Origin: Lutraria lutraria
Lineage: Eukaryota > Mollusca > Bivalvia > Venerida > Mactridae
DNA: 64,000 bases
Direction: 5' to 3'
Assembly: GCA_964023205.1 (NCBI GenBank)
Contig: OZ026848.1
Location: 35,141,912-35,205,911 of the forward strand
The notes under the pieces were generated by a model. That model was not told the DNA's origin. It worked only from the letters and a program-made list of their open reading frames with translations, and searched no databases. Positions 10,441-21,404 of the stretch are shown here, one piece after another. Each line of letters starts with the position of its first letter. Position 1 is the first letter of the stretch. Made by a program: the position numbers and the translations under genes.

Positions 10441-11310
10441 GTGTATCGAGGGTTTGGAACTTTTTATATTGTTAGACTCTGTGACAGTGATTGTGAATTT
10501 GAAATTGAAAGCACAAGGTTGCTACCATTCATTGAAAACCCCGCTGCACAGCAGACGAACCGATTCAACCAGATGTCTCAAGCAGACTATATTGATAATT
10601 TCATCAATGAACAGTCGAATAAAAGCACGCTAAGCAAAACTGTATATGACTTAAAAATTCTGAGAGAATTTTTCAATTCCGCAGAGATCAGTGAGCGTAG
10701 GAAAATGCATAACATTCCTGTCGCCAACCTGCAAACACTGATGTGCAGATTTTTCATGTCTGTCAAAAAAGCGAACGGTGACGAATATTAGCCAGACACA
10801 CTACGCGGTTTCATGGCTAGTTTCGACAGACAACTTCGCCGCTACAATTATGGCGAGTATCTTGCTACAAGCCCAAACTTTGGCAAAGTGTGTGAAGTAC
10901 TAAAATGCAAACAAAAACAGTTGAAAAGGGATGGGAAGGGCAACCTTTCAAACCGTGCTGAACCTGTTTCTGACAGAGAAATCGAAACTTTATGGGAAAC
11001 AGGTCAATTCGGTAGCAGTACTCCAGACTCAATACTCCAGACACTTTGGTTCTATAACACAGTACATTTCGGGCTTCGGGGGAGAACTGAACATAGAGAA
11101 ATGTGTTGGGGAGACGTAAAACTGAAAACAGCTACAAATGGGCATGAATATTTAGAATTCACCGAACGACAAACAAAAACTAGAACAGGTGTGAACCCCA
11201 GGTCCTGTAGGAATCAATAAACTTGCAAGTATGATGTCACGTATGGTAAAAGCTGCTGGGATCTCCATAGAAAAGAAACTTTCCAACCACAGTGCGGCAA
11301 ACACCCAGTA
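10441..11310 (+). pseudogene. Crypton/DUF3504-type tyrosine recombinase, inactivated
   Basis: Relic of the tyrosine-recombinase family shared by animal Cryptons and the DUF3504 domain of KIAA1958/ZMYM2/QRICH1-like proteins; active members cut and rejoin DNA through a conserved R...HxxR...Y set. From about 10560 the frame reads SQADYIDNFINE and IPVANLQTLMCRFF. A TAG at 10789-10791 replaces what is normally a sense codon before PDTLRGF, and the same frame continues from 10792 to 11220. The first catalytic Arg region is HFGLRGRTEH, followed by WGDVKL and ERQTKTRTG. About 60 residues normally present after that are missing. The next homologous piece, from 11210 in another frame, is INKLASMMSRMVKAAG then LSNHSAANTQ and a stop. 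In the usual NHSARKT box the Arg of HxxR has become Ala, and the terminal Tyr region is absent. It is therefore dead by stop, deletion with frameshift, and active-site loss. Confidence 0.82.
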
Positions 11311-11330
11311 AAACTTATATCAGCTTATTC

Positions 11331-11852
11331 CGCAGATAGAGAGCTAGAAGTTGGTGTATTCGAAATTACAATAGCGGTATGTTTGAGCCAATTATTTATG
11401 TAAAACGTCGATTTTACACCGCTGACATTTGACGTCGCGTTGCTAGGAAAAAGGTAGGAAAACAGAAAAAATAAAACGAACAAAAATCGAAGAACGTGCT
11501 ATACTACCATTGTGCAAAATTTCAGAACAATCGGAGAAAAATTGATTTTTTTACCCATGGCGTCAAGGAAAGTTCGCATACTACCTTAAAGCGAGTAAAA
11601 AAGACCCATAGATGGAGTATGTATGTTAATCAATGAAAATATTTGTAGTCAGAAATGTGAAAAGTAACAATGTCATTGTAATTGTAAACAATTTTATAGT
11701 ATTATTGCATTAAATCTTCTTTAAAAGGGATACTATAGCAGCTCATACACACATATTATCATTTATACAATAGAGATTAATGCATTGAAATATTAGAACA
11801 AGAACACATACCACATACTCTTAGTGAATCCAAGAAATTATCAGGGCAAAAG
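11331..11852. other. No feature recognised
   Basis: AT-rich spacer between the recombinase relic and the LINE relic; nothing identifiable. Confidence 0.5.
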
Positions 11853-12811
11853 TTAAACAACAGTTTTAGTTACATAAAGGTTTGTAAAACAACCATTGGA
11901 GTTTTGCGATCCCAATTTCAACACATAGGCACATTGATCCTTAACACTTAACAATGAGTATCTAATGACTTCATAATCGCCTAAATGGTCATACATTAAT
12001 CTCCACAAATTGTTTCTATGACTTTCTTTATAATTACAAAGGCACACTAAATGAATTATCAAATTATCTGTTCTTAGCTCACATGATCTGCACATCTCGA
12101 TGTATGGACGTGACAGAAAGTACCCAATGCCTTGTAATAACTTTTTACAAATGGCCAACATATTTGGATTATTTCGTGCAAGCTCACACATAGGGGAGTA
12201 AGTATATCTAATTAATACATGTTTTGTAATGTCCCATTCATCACTCGATTAAATCCTCTCAAATATCTCATTTTTTGTCCGGTTTACAACATTTTTATTT
12301 ACGATCTTTTTCCACTGAAGTTTTGATGGAAATTCAGCAGTATCAATGTAAGATGATAAATATACTGTGAGCTCATACATCTGGGCAAGTCGGCAAATAG
12401 CTGGTATAAATCCAACACTTTGTGGATCAAATTTAAGAAACCGTATTAATCGGTGATGAAATATGTCCTTTATTAGAAACTTTGGATTAAGTCTGTATAG
12501 TTGCCCAAAGAACTTCAACTTATTACAGTCTATAATTGTTTTTAACGGTATGCTGTTAACAGCTGAGAGCGAAAAGTCAGTATTAGGGGATAATCGGAGT
12601 CCTTGGCTGTGCTTGATACAGAACATATGAGACCTCTGTAGTCTTATTATATCACCAGCAGATATGTAGTTCACACCCGTACAAGGCTTTGGATAGCACG
12701 GCAGCACTATATATCGCCATCAGAGGTTTAGCACTAAATGACTCTGGTCTGATCCCTTGACTACTAAAACTCATAAATGTGCCTCTTAATGTATCTGGCG
12801 TGGATGTGAGG
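11853..12811 (-). pseudogene. LINE reverse transcriptase, C-terminal part (element L1a)
   Basis: 3' part of a non-LTR retrotransposon polyprotein. Starting near 12811 on minus, the frame reads TPDTLRGTFMSF, then SKALYGCEL, the usual end of the reverse transcriptase thumb region. A frameshift near 12690 leads into 12707-12249, with LQRSHMFCIKHSQGLRLS and KLKFFGQLYRLNP. A second break leads into 12191-11853, with a Cys/His cluster CRSCELRTDNLIIHLVCLC. That C-x2-C...H...C pattern near the C-terminus is common in metazoan LINE proteins. It is the downstream half of the element whose palm domain is at 13661-14339. No function remains. Confidence 0.82.
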
Positions 12812-13660
12812 TCAAATCAAGTTTCACCAATTTATAGATTTAAAAACTAAACCATAATTATGCACTAAAATAAACCCACGGTATAAAGTGCATTGTACGT
12901 GATTTGAAACAAATATTACATTTGAATGGTCTTCTATAAACCAATATCGCACGTAATTTACACTTTTTTTAACAACAATAACTACTCTGTATATAGGAAT
13001 ATATTACAACAAGTAGCCCTAAAATGATGTATAATGCAGGGAACCGTGCCTCAGTTTTTTGATAATGTCCTCGGTTTGTTAGATACTTGACTTTAAAGAA
13101 ATTCCGTACCCAAAACCCCGCTGTTTATTACGTAATACGCCATAGATAAAAATGAAAACAAGTATCAAAATACCGAAAACCGCTTTGAAATCCGTCATCA
13201 AATAAGACGGCAATGTTAATTCGAAAATGACACCTACTGTGTTTTTTAAGCTGAGCAATTAAAGGGGCATACCCTACAACTTGGTGCATTGAAGTGTCGG
13301 ATCATTATCGTCTCATGAAATCAACGAATTTGACGCACCCCTTTCAATTTTGACAGCCAATGAAAATCGCTAATGTTTACGGTTCAATAATTGAAACCAC
13401 GCCCATGTTTGATGTCTAGTAACAGATTTTATAACATTTTTTTGTCATTAATGAATTAATAGTATCATATCGGACCAATACAATGCGCATTACGTTATTG
13501 ATTTTTAACGCTGATAAGGAAAAATCGATAAAGGGTTGCAGTATTTATCGCAATAAAACACCTTTTTTTGCGTTTGGTTTAAAATTTTTGTTGCTTGGTA
13601 TTCAAGTATGATATTCAATCTTTGTAAATAACGTAAAATGATATTAGCGATTTCAACCTA
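12812..13660. other. ~850-bp insertion splitting the LINE relic
   Basis: The reverse transcriptase homology stops at about 13661 (VRDVNVSA) and resumes at about 12811 (TPDTLRG), so the intervening sequence is foreign. It contains no open frame of note, no obvious terminal inverted repeat and no clear target-site duplication, although both boundaries contain a similar short sequence (aaatcaagtttcacc and gatttcaacc). The class of the insert is unknown. Confidence 0.55.
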
Positions 13661-14339
13661 TGCCGATACGTTAACGTCTCGAACACATTTCTTCGTAGCC
13701 ATAATTCTGTTACAGTCAATACCAAGGTGTGTATAATTTTCACATATAGGAATTCGCTCGTCACCTAAATAAAACTGCATATGTTCATCTGGTACTTGAT
13801 TTGTATTGAATAAAAGAGTTGCACACTTATTAGCATTATACAGAAATCTCCAGCGTTTAGCATAGCAAGTACAAATGTCCGTTTCTGGAGTATGACATTA
13901 AAACCATGTCATCGGCAACGGTTGGTGCTCACATCTTGATGTCATATATACAGCATTCATACCCACTGTCCTCCAACTAGGATATCATCCCGTTAATGTA
14001 GGTTAAATACAATAATGGCGAGCTTTTCCCGCCCTGGCGGGTTCCTTGGAGAACCGGAAACGGGTCTGATAGCATTCCTTTGTATCGAACACGAGTCTGT
14101 ACATTATTATACATTTCACGTTGAGCAACTAATATGTTCCCGTCTATAGGTGTACTCAAGTAAAAAAAAACGTCGGTTGGATATCCGAGCCCGTCGTGCC
14201 ACACACGGTCGAACGCCTGCCGAGCGTCTAGAAAGCACAGGTACACCTGCGACGAACATTCTCTGGCAAAATACAAACACTCACGGAGGGCAAAACTTGT
14301 CATGATGCATCCCAAGTGTTCTTGAATACCACCTTGCAT
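13661..14339 (-). pseudogene. LINE reverse transcriptase, palm domain (element L1a)
   Basis: Reverse transcriptase core of a non-LTR retrotransposon. The frame 14339-13977 contains motif A, FLDARQAFDRVWHDG, and motif B, LQGTRQGGKSSPLLYLTY. After stop codons the motif C equivalent reads TVADDMVL at about 13904-13922. One base out of frame comes KRWRFLYNANKCATLLFN and YTHLGIDCN, the stretch that follows the active site. A 40-50 residue segment between motif A and LVAQREMYNN looks rearranged. Homology ends abruptly just upstream of MQGG at about 14340, which may be a 5' truncation. The LINE clade cannot be fixed from the visible motifs alone. Confidence 0.87.
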
Positions 14340-15590
14340 TCTATTTAAAGAATGTGTTATTTTGTCTTTACATCAATTCACATGTATACGTTATACACAA
14401 ATTATTTTAAGGTGTGATATTTAACATCGCATAATCAATATACATTACACAATGTTCGTATCATATATACCACAGAATATCATAATTTCTTTCCAACGTA
14501 TGAGGTAGAGGCGATAATCCTATCCTAGTATAACTATATTCGTACCAGCAAGAAATATGATCATATTATTTTACTATAAACTGCATGGTCTAAGATTCGT
14601 GCATCTTCAAACGTCTGAGATGCGTGCATGATAATCATTTCAGCTATAACACAAATATGCATGATGTGTGATTTACTGAACACAAGTTGCAAGTTGTAGG
14701 AGAAACATAAAAGGAAATGAATGAATACATCTTATATGCCCATTGGGGTTTTTAAAATTTAGTTATACAGAACAATAGATAAAATAGTAGTAAAATAAAA
14801 GAACTATTTTTTATTTGCTCTTAAACAATATTAACATAATGCCTTTCTTTAGCCACATATCACATAATTTCCCAATGTAAACTAAAGAACAGTTTTAAAA
14901 CATAACTGAACGCTACATTAAAATGAACGTAAGCCACACCAGACATTTCAGAACTTTGACGAGGACAAACATTTCTGACGATCCATTTCATGTATCAAGC
15001 AGTTACATCAAATTGGTTCATTATAAAGATTCACGGACAGAATTAGATCATTACTTCCACATTCAAGAACGCTGATTGTTCATTATCAATTTTTCAGTAG
15101 TTAGTAAAAAAGATGCAAAGAGAGTTTATGAATAAAGTTACACATTCTATAAGGCACGTGTCCTGACATGTTTCTGGCACAGATACATTCATGTCGGTGT
15201 CAGAGAGGAACCTTTCACATCTACTCAAATAACTCTCACTAAAATCTATTGTTTGGGCTGGCATTTCGTGCTATTGAAAGAGACCATACTGTGTTGTGAG
15301 GAAATGTTGACAGTAAGATGCAGCGATGTCGTGTCGAGATATCATCAATCATGATGTGATACATTTAGGCACAACTACATTCATTATACAAGTTTATTAT
15401 GACAAATTTACCACGAAACACTCACAGCTAGGAAACTAGGAAATAAGTTCTGGATTTAGTTTGAGCGTTAACATTATCAAACGATGTACGAAATAGAATA
15501 GAATGTCTCTAAACCGCATAAATGTACATATAATGTGTTAATATACAGACAATATAATATTACGAACATATGTATAAGCAACAACTACTC
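14340..15590. other. No feature recognised
   Basis: About 1.25 kb of AT-rich sequence with no open frame, repeat or RNA gene that I can support. Confidence 0.5.
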
Positions 15591-15601
15591 CGAATACAGA
15601 T

Positions 15602-16539
15602 TCTTACTTATTACCGGTGTAACGTTTTCAAGCTCCCCCTTTTTCAGGTTACCCCCCGGTAACTTAAAAACGTTTTCAGATTACCCCCGGTAATTTAAAA
15701 AACGTTTTTAAGTTACCGGGAGGGGTACAATTAAAACGTTTTGAGATTACCCCCTCCGTTTTCAAATGCCCTACCCGGTAATCTGAAAACGTTTTCAGGT
15801 TACCCCGGGGCGCTTTGAAAACGTTTTCAGATTACCCCTGGGGGCGCTTTGAAAACGCTTTCAGATTACCCCTGGGTAATAATTTGAATTTTTTTAATAA
15901 AAGAGAGCTTGCACACGAATAAGGAGATTACAATTTCAAACACATAAATGCATACATGTATTACAGTTATATGAGACTATACACGCGGTCCTAATGATGA
16001 AATCATACGACGAAATCAAATGATGTCATATACTGACAAGTCCATTCCTTCAGTATGGAATCCTATGAGCGTTATTGCGCAAATACCAATGCAATGTTGA
16101 ATCATTTTGACAAAAAAATGGATTAAAACAATCAACTATTGTTGGTTTTCTGAACACAAGTGTGGGATTGCACAGGTCATGTCTTGCATTTTTCGTTAAT
16201 ATATTTGAATAAAGGCGCGTACTCTCCATGACCCTAATAGGATTCCGTAGCTTCATATATTATTGCGTATATTCAGTTTAGAATTACATGTCAATAAACC
16301 ATGTTGACTTATAACCTGAAATATAAACGTTTTCGTCACAAAGAATCAACATAGGGAAGGGGGGGGGGGGGGGGGGGTTATTAAAACGGGGGAGGGAGTT
16401 TGAAAACGTTTTAATGTTACCGGGGCCGGTAATTTGAAAACGTTTTAAAGTTACCGGGGGTAACCTGAAAAAGGGGGAGCTTGAAAACATTACACCGGGG
16501 CTAATAGAGCTCCCCGGGAGCTGTATACGAAAACGTTTG
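15602..16539. mobile_element. Long-TIR element packed with AAAACGTTTT palindromes
   Basis: The left side (about 15612-15880) and right side (about 16380-16500) are inverted copies. Both, read inward, start CCGGTGTAA, then GTTTTCAAGCTCCCCC, TTTTTCAGGTTACCCCC, and then repeated blocks of an AACGTTTT core plus AGATTACCCC-like sequence. At least ten such cores occur. The 11-bp sequence cgaatacagat lies at 15591-15601 and again at 16540-16550, a plausible target-site duplication, although the clear inverted repeat begins some bases inside. The middle contains a run of 19 G (16359-16377). No coding sequence is recognisable. Confidence 0.7.
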
Positions 16540-16550
16540 CGAATACAGAT

Positions 16551-17786
16551 CCCGAGAAGCTCTATTCGAATGGATCCCTGTAGGGTGTGATATAGCCGGC
16601 GTAGTTAGACATATACTTTATAGCTGTAAATAAGGGTGCAATGATATTCAATGGCATAACCCGTATTGCGATAGTATATTGCAATACAGTCAACCCATAT
16701 ACTTAAAAAAAGCCACTGTTAATTCAAATGTTATCCCATTACCACATAGAGATACTCCGATAGTTCATTCATACTGTATAACAACTAATAGATGGCTTAT
16801 CAGTATCGATAGAAAAACACTATACACAAATAGGTTTATTGGAAAACTTCACAATAAGCAATAATTTGTTATTCAGGCGGATGAATGCTGGTTCAAAACA
16901 ACACTAAAAAAATGTGTCCGCATTCATTTGATTCAATGCATTATGAGCTCAATTATGTAAAAAAATATCGCGGTACATGGATGTTGTACCACAGTACGTA
17001 TCGCCCAACGCTGTATCACAATATATCGGTATACAAGTATATCGTTGCACCACTAGCTGTAATAGCCACAAGTATTTTAATCAAAACAGTAGTCATTATC
17101 AGTTTAGTGATTTCTCGGAATATTTTATCTATTATATTTATACATTCGTTCGTTCCGATCGAATCACATTTTATAAGAAGACATTTAGATCCATATGCAT
17201 CGATGTTAAATCAGAACTTTGTGATTCAATTTCTTGTTTAAATCTGAGAACGACTGGATTACATTGGCAGTGGAAAAATAAAGTCTCGATGTTAAAGTTG
17301 TTGTTTTTCTGTTGTTGTTAAAAGATAGCAACATTGCACAACATCAATGAAGGAGATTAGTATGAACGTTTCTTATTTATTTAGAAATGTACTGAAGCGT
17401 CAGGTTACAATAACCATCTGTCTTGTCCCATTGTGTCAAAATAGTTGGGTTTTGCTTGTCTACAATGTTCCCTGTGTGTAGGTAAACTAGTCAGACCAGA
17501 AATTCACTGTATGACTTTAAACGTCTATAAATATATAATCATATACGTATTTGTCTCCACAATGGATTAGTCTGGTTGATAAATTTCTTGAATTCATTTC
17601 TAAGAATCGACGTACACTTGTTTCAGTATAAACAATAAAAGACAGACATATCTCACAAAACAGCAATTAAATGTCAATTTACTGTGAGACTTAAAAGATT
17701 TATTTCAAATTGAAGTGTCTAAATACTTATTTGAACGTATTGTTTTATCTCTCTCAGTGAATTGAGCGGTAAGCATGAACGGCGAG
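16551..17786. other. No gene supported
   Basis: Two overlapping open frames on plus (16885-17241, 118 codons; 16977-17321, 114 codons) compete for the same AT-rich sequence. Neither shows a domain or a convincing start, so I do not call them. Confidence 0.45.
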
Positions 17787-17873
17787 AAAGGAAACAGAGG
17801 ACAATATTGTTTATGTAACTGTACGCTGGAAGATGAATATCACTTTATCCTAGATTTCAAGAATGTATCATAA
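17787..17873 (+). pseudogene. LINE C-terminal Cys/His fragment
   Basis: A 28-codon remnant reads YCLCNCTLEDEYHFIL and ends at TAA. It matches the C-x2-C...DEFHF.L.C region seen at 48483-48866 and 43469-43576, except that the last Cys is replaced. It is a short orphan piece of the same type of non-LTR retrotransposon protein, with no other part visible nearby. Confidence 0.6.
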
Positions 17874-18036
17874 CGTAATGTATGTAATTACATGTATGTT
17901 GTATTCCAGGTCTAATTATGTGTTAATGATACACCGAATACAACTGCGTGTAGGAGAGCCTTCCATGTAGAAGGAAGGAATTCCACACAGAAGAATGGTA
18001 TGTCATGTAGAAGGAGGAACTTTCCTAGCCAGTATC

Positions 18037-18124
18037 ACTACGTCGGCCCGACGTCGGCTAAAGAGCGGAATATCGACTATATTAAATTTTGCCAACGTCA
18101 ATCCGACATTGGGCCGACGTAGTT
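18037..18124. mobile_element. Short foldback MITE (ACTACGTCGGCCCGACGTCGG ends)
   Basis: The left arm ACTACGTCGGCCCGACGTCG is mirrored at 18098-18124, where the reverse strand reads AACTACGTCGGCCCAATGTC followed by GGATTGACG. The loop is about 40 bp. The sequence is far more GC-rich than its flanks. A related 'tgtcggattgacgtaggg' lies at about 18270. Confidence 0.7.
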
Positions 18125-19649
18125 GGATTTTATAAGAAGTGTGTATTACACTTGGTGTTAACTTATTCAAGTTCGAACCTATTCTGTAGACATGAATATG
18201 TAAAATATAAATGATAAACACGATCAATCTGACTCTTTATATTCGTTCAAATCTCAATGTCTAGTAGATGTCGGATTGACGTAGGGTCAATATATGTAGA
18301 CGACTTTATTTTGTCATTAATGAGTTAACTGTTTTTCCATAATCAATGAGGCAAATGAAAGAAGTGAAAAAGCAAAACGTTAATTTTGCATTATAATGTA
18401 AGTATTCATTTACATTTTGAAATATATTATCTTGGCTTATCTTAGATAACTTGTAACAAGATTTAAGTATCTAGGTCAACCGCCTGCATTAGTCATTTTG
18501 TGCTGACCGCCATATTTGAATTTCTTGAACTAGTGTCGGCAGCAGGTCGGATAGATTTCATGAAAATAAATTTTCGTTGTAAGAAACATGTCAGTGAGCT
18601 TGGAAAATTACTTTAAAAGGCATACATCAAAAACAGCGGGTGGATATTGATAGTAAAGTAATCATCTTGGGAACTTATTTTAGCTTGTTGCTTTATTGTC
18701 ATATGTTTTCGCGACTGTCTATAACAAAAGAAAATTGCTCATGTTACTAATTTCATGTTTATGCAGAATATCTACATTCAAGGAATTTTATGTTATTCAC
18801 TTAATTTCATTGTTTTACCATAATGGTTTATTTACACCAGAGACCAATGACCAGTATGTACTTAGTCTAATGATTAAAATTAATTGTAAATCTTTGTGTA
18901 AAATTACTCTTATTTCCATTTGTCTCCTGTTTTAGCTCCAGACCAGCAGATTTTCACAACTACAGTATAAAAAAAGATGAAGCAGAATTGTTTTTTTAAG
19001 TACAGAAAGTGCACTAAGTTGCTTAATAATATGTTAAACATGATTTATTGGAGAAAATTATGCACTTAGAGGATTCAAGGAATTACAACTTTTATAAAAT
19101 GACAGGTATGTGGGGCTTGTATGGTAAATTTATATCAATTAGACATTAAACTTTCAACTGCTCATATTAATTTATTCTGTATAAATAATGAATGCATAAA
19201 TAATTATTATAAAAAGTTCTAATTATAAATAATAATTTGAAATATATTGATGGAAATAAGATCTACCTATATACTCTGATAGGAGTATACAAGTATTCAA
19301 ATCATGTCATTGTTCTGTTAATGTGGTTACTTATTTAGTATGACTAGATACCATAGATTGTTATAAGATACGTTTGAAATACAATGAATATGTTGTTTTT
19401 GAATTTGATTTTATATTTTACAGATCAACTATCAGGGAAGGATACCAAAGACACAGCATGGCATACACATGTATTTAGTAGTTAGTCCCCAAAGAGTGTG
19501 TCGGAATATACAATGGTTATGTTGTAAGTTGGCAATATACTAGTAGCATTCATTGTAAGTTACAAATGTAATTATTATCACATGTATATATCTTGTATAC
19601 AACAATTAGATATTCAAGACATGAATTCAAATTTAAGCTTGATTACTCT
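18125..19649. other. No feature recognised
   Basis: About 1.5 kb of AT-rich DNA. A 79-codon open frame at 18696-18935 has no recognisable property. Confidence 0.5.
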
Positions 19650-19700
19650 TAGTTGCGGTGTGATATATTGTATTTTGTAAATTGGCTGGGATATTCACCA

Positions 19701-19768
19701 GCCCGATCAGCTTAGTTGGTAGAGCATCTGACTTGCAAGCAGGGTTTGAGCCATGCATCGGATACATT
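19701..19768 (+). pseudogene. tRNA-like sequence, degenerate copy
   Basis: GCCCGATCAGCTTAGTTGG resembles an acceptor strand plus D arm (box A), and GGGTTTGAGCC resembles box B. Compared with the second copy it lacks about 8 bases between the anticodon arm and box B and has a damaged T arm, so it cannot fold as a normal tRNA. Confidence 0.6.
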
Positions 19769-19965
19769 ATTTTCCTCTTCCTATTACATTTGATGCCGTT
19801 AGTATGAGACTAGCCTCGAAATCCTAGAGCTATGGTGAAGCAAAGGCTGGTTTAGTCGAAAGAACCTGTGTTTGTCGCAATTAATTTATGTTAATAATTT
19901 TGAATAAAAAGGAAGGAGGAATGTGGCGGTATGATACATTTATGAACTGAATGGGATATTCACCG

Positions 19966-20039
19966 GCCCGATTAGCTCAGTTGGTAGAGCATTTGACTTG
20001 CAAGCAGAAGGTCGCGGGTTTGAGCCCTCGCATTGGGTA
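19966..20039 (+). pseudogene. tRNA-like sequence, near-complete (UGC in anticodon position)
   Basis: GCCCGAT pairs with ATTGGGT as a 7-bp acceptor stem (two G-U pairs), GCTC/GAGC form the D stem, and the anticodon loop CTTGCAA would show UGC. The anticodon stem has an A-G mismatch and the T arm (GCGGG TTTGAGC CCTCGC) has one extra base. Acceptor pair 3-70 is C-G, not the G-U expected for alanine. It is therefore a pseudo-tRNA or SINE head rather than a working tRNA-Ala, although its boxes A and B look intact enough for RNA polymerase III. Confidence 0.6.
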
Positions 20040-20060
20040 CATCATTTTCTTCCTATGTAC

Positions 20061-21228
20061 CAACAGTGATAAGGGATATTGGAAAAAGAAGCGAAAATAA
20101 TATTAATCTACTGTAAACAATTACATGAATGACCAAAATGAACTTTTTGGTTAAGACTTTTGGAAGATATATACAGTGTATTTTTAATTTGTTAGCATTA
20201 GTAATTTTGTATTTGTTTATGTATGAGTATGATAAATTGTGTGAATAATTAAATTTAGAAGTGCCAAATAGTACCATATCACTGACCACATTCATATTTT
20301 AAACATAGGATTTGCAGAGTAATGAAAACAAAGTTATATATTGATTTCTTATTATATTTTTCATTCTTCATGTAATTGGGTTTCATTTTAGCTTATTTGT
20401 CATAAGTTAAACCTTAACCAATCCTACTATGTATGTTATTTATGTTGAACATTTAATGACAAGTACATAATTACATGGCGGGGTTGCTTCCTGTATTAAA
20501 TTTTACAGATGACAAATCATGATTGATTAAAAACACAAATAACAATTTTCCAACAATAGATACATGTGTATACACAATCAACATCTTATAGTTAGTATGA
20601 CCGTATTCCTGTAGAAACTATATTATTAACACATTTACGAATGAGCACAAGACCAGTAGGTATACGTTTATATGTGCGCTAAAAATATATATTTATTTAT
20701 TGTATTTTTGTTTTCAAGGTAACAAGTATAGGTGTACATTTACACTTGTATGTACGTGTATATGTATAAAAGGGAACTGAAATAACAAAAAAATGAAGAG
20801 CTAAAAAATTGTCTCCCATATATGTCTGTTGTGCATTATTTCCTCATATGTATGTATGTCGGCTGATTTGTGCCATCTCGTGTGATAAATGAGCAGTTTA
20901 TTGTGTATTAGTGAAGTCGTGTATTGGGCTTTTGGGGGTGAAGACACGAAATGGCAGAAATCAGCCACCATAATTTTGTATGTTTCTAATAATAGCAAGC
21001 ATAGTTCGTGCTCATACGAAGTGTAAGTGTACATAAATATGTTCATGTATATATGTTGTTTACCTCAGTACTAAATGATCAATAGTAAATTTATATCATA
21101 ACATCATGGTAAATTAGGTAGACAAAGATTTACAATCGCTGATGAAAAACAATTATATTCACAACATGTGAGATGGCGTGCATCGCTTGATTTAAAACTA
21201 TTCCGTGTAAGGATAATTCTATTTGTCG
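20061..21228. other. No feature recognised
   Basis: AT-rich sequence; two minus-strand open frames of about 80 codons show nothing recognisable. Confidence 0.5.
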
Positions 21229-21404
21229 ACGTACATAGCTGAACAAACACGCTTGTCATGTACATAGCTGAACAAACACGCTTGTCATGTACATAGCTGA
21301 ACAAACACGCTTGTCATGTACATAGCTGAACAAACACGCTTGTCATGTACATAGCTGAACAAACACGCTTGTCATGTACATAGCTGAACAAACACGCTTG
21401 TCAT
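21229..21404. repeat. 29-bp minisatellite, 6 copies
   Basis: The unit reads gaacaaacacgcttgtcatg plus tacatagct, starting at 21241, 21270 and so on every 29 bp with almost no variation. That near-identity suggests recent expansion. Confidence 0.95.

Larger units (their letters stand above)
19650..20060 (+). repeat. ~265-bp tandem duplication carrying tRNA-like sequences
   Basis: Two direct copies begin near 19653 (gcggtgtgatatatt) and 19924 (gcggtatgatacatt). Each then has gggatattcacc followed by a tRNA-like block and 'acat.attttc..tcc'. The shared flanks show that the tRNA-like part moved or duplicated as a piece of a larger unit, as in a tRNA-derived SINE or a tandem segment. Confidence 0.65.

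Noticed and set aside
16359..16377. 19-G run as a G-quadruplex regulatory site
   Set aside because: It is a plain homopolymer inside a mobile element and prone to sequencing error; nothing links it to a promoter.
16885..17321. 118- and 114-codon overlapping frames as a gene
   Set aside because: Two frames overlap in AT-rich DNA without domains, splice signals or a supported start.
19966..20039. Functional tRNA-Ala(UGC)
   Set aside because: Extra base in the T arm, a mismatch in the anticodon stem, no G3-U70 pair, and a second decayed copy with shared flanks.
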